Positions 5,087 to 5,559 of a stretch of DNA of 5,559 bases are shown here, one piece after another. The stretch's first letter is position 1, and each line of letters opens with the position of its first letter. The DNA is from Desulfobacteraceae bacterium (GTDB lineage Bacteria > Desulfobacterota > Desulfobacteria > Desulfobacterales > JAUWMJ01). Position numbers and translations under genes: made by a program. The notes under the pieces were generated by a model that saw only the letters and a list, made by a program, of their open reading frames with translations, searched no databases and was not told where the DNA came from. Location: NCBI GenBank assembly GCA_030612225.1, contig JAUWOH010000230.1, positions 1 through 5,559 of the forward strand, read 5' to 3'.

Positions 5087-5266
5087 ATGGAAAGCTATCT
5101 CATACGCATATACCGCCGCGATAAAGAAAATCCCGAGGGTGTTATTGGGATTATTGAAGAAATAGGCGCTGAAAAAAAGGAGCCTTTTAGAAATCTTTCG
5201 GAACTTGGCAAAATTATTTGCCCGGCCATAAAAAAAGGGAGAAAACGACATGAAAAAAGAAAATAA
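5087..5266 (+). CDS. Small conserved-type protein of 59 residues, function unknown
   Basis: A complete short reading frame beginning MESYLIRIYRRDKENPEGVI and continuing GIIEEIGAEKKEPFRNLSEL, with a strongly basic tail (KKGRKRHEKRK). The first 45 residues resemble small proteins I recall from Desulfobacterota (SYLxRIYRR…VGxVEE…F.NxxEL), predicted as a compact beta-hairpin plus helix; no function is known to me. There is no signal peptide, membrane segment or cysteine motif, apart from a single Cys at 45. ATG 5087 lacks a good Shine-Dalgarno site. The last 17 nt overlap the start of the propeller gene in another frame, and that gene's ribosome site lies within this one, so the two are probably translated from one mRNA. 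Reality of the gene is fairly likely; its role is open. Confidence 0.68.
   Translation: MESYLIRIYRRDKENPEGVIGIIEEIGAEKKEPFRNLSELGKIICPAIKKGRKRHEKRK
5237..5241 (+). promoter_or_regulatory. Ribosome binding site of the propeller gene
   Basis: GGGAG lies 8 nt before ATG 5250, inside the preceding small gene. It decides the start of the exported protein and means it can be translated independently of the upstream frame. Confidence 0.75.
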
Positions 5267-5559
5267 GATAGCAAAGGTTATTCGTTATTTTTCACTATTA
5301 TCAGTTATTGGTTTTGGACTGCTTTCTATTATCGGCACCGGTGGTGGCAGTGGTGGTGGAGGTGGCGGAGGCGGAGGCGGAACTGCATCGATTTATCCCC
5401 GCTTTGCCTATGTGGTAAATTATGGGGAGGATTCCGTATCATTTTACGCGGTTGAAGATGATACTGGTCGGCTGCACTATCAGGGTAAAATCGGTGCAGG
5501 AAATGCCCCCAGTTCCGTTACGGTCGATCCATCAGGAAGCTTTGCATACGTGGCAAATT
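5250..5559 (+). CDS. Exported Gly-rich, YVTN/lactonase-type beta-propeller protein (5' part)
   Basis: The first 103 residues of a protein running off the window. A basic N terminus (MKKENKIAKVIRYF) leads into a hydrophobic stretch at about 14-28 (FSLLSVIGFGLLSII) and then GTGGGS plus a run of ten glycines (31-44, coded 5340-5381): an export signal followed by a flexible tether. From about residue 52 a beta-propeller begins with FAYVVNYGEDSVSFYAV, a turn (EDDTGRLHYQGKIGAGNAPS), SVTVDPSG and the next blade start SFAYVAN. This is the YVTN / 6-phosphogluconolactonase-like repeat, usually seven blades and often surface-located. The place before the Gly run where a lipobox Cys would be expected has Thr (IIGTGGG), so it is probably not a standard lipoprotein. 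Ligand or enzymatic activity cannot be judged from one blade. Confidence 0.8.
   Translation, partial: MKKENKIAKVIRYFSLLSVIGFGLLSIIGTGGGSGGGGGGGGGGTASIYPRFAYVVNYGEDSVSFYAVEDDTGRLHYQGKIGAGNAPSSVTVDPSGSFAYVAN

Noticed and set aside
5055..5087. Ten-codon leader frame MVNYFVNYWS whose stop overlaps the small gene's ATG (TAATG)
   Set aside because: The overlap is suggestive of coupling, but there is no Shine-Dalgarno site before it and a frame this short is easily due to chance.

Overview
The window looks like chromosomal, accessory-rich DNA of a moderately AT-rich bacterium, most likely a Desulfobacterota/Desulfobacterales-type sulfate reducer or a relative. This placement is an inference from family resemblance: a MalT-like STAND ATPase fused to a winged helix and BTAD domain, a tiny SYLIRIYRR-type protein, and a Gly-rich-tethered YVTN beta-propeller. 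No rRNA or tRNA gene fixes the taxonomy.

Layout, left to right. (1) Positions 22-759, plus strand: a complete type II toxin-antitoxin operon with an AbrB/SpoVT-fold antitoxin and a PIN-domain toxin (VapBC-like). It has a near-consensus promoter, an inverted-repeat operator around the -10 box, and a modest terminator. (2) Positions 740-3950, minus strand and convergent with the first operon: a large STAND/MalT-like transcriptional regulator. Its BTAD domain is split by a one-base excess in a G6 run at 1024-1029; the open frame ends at 999, but the missing 94 codons are intact in the next frame down to 740. (3) Positions 4011-4603, minus strand, just upstream of the regulator: a second toxin-antitoxin operon, with a RelE/HigB-like toxin first and an Xre/HigA-like antitoxin second. 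Its promoter carries an 18-bp perfect palindrome across the -35/-10 spacer, and the toxin mRNA is predicted to be leaderless or nearly so. A 19-bp direct repeat flanks this module. (4) Positions 4604-5086: a gene-poor stretch holding a possible gene remnant and a roughly 220-bp element, in which clusters of 7-bp repeats in opposite orientation bracket two stem-loops. (5) Positions 5087-5559, plus strand: a 59-residue conserved-type small protein overlapping the start of an exported Gly-rich beta-propeller protein cut by the window edge.

How it fits together: the two toxin-antitoxin modules appear self-regulating and flank the STAND regulator, one convergent and one upstream on the same strand with no visible terminator between. 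The regulator's target cannot be read from sequence. The ATCTGTGACC repeats just upstream of its start and again at 4739-4768 have an 11-bp step of the kind used by SARP-type winged helices, so they are candidate binding sites, though they could simply be dispersed repeats. The most noteworthy items are the split BTAD frame, the palindrome-in-spacer leaderless toxin promoter, the heptamer-bounded element, and the small protein/propeller pair.
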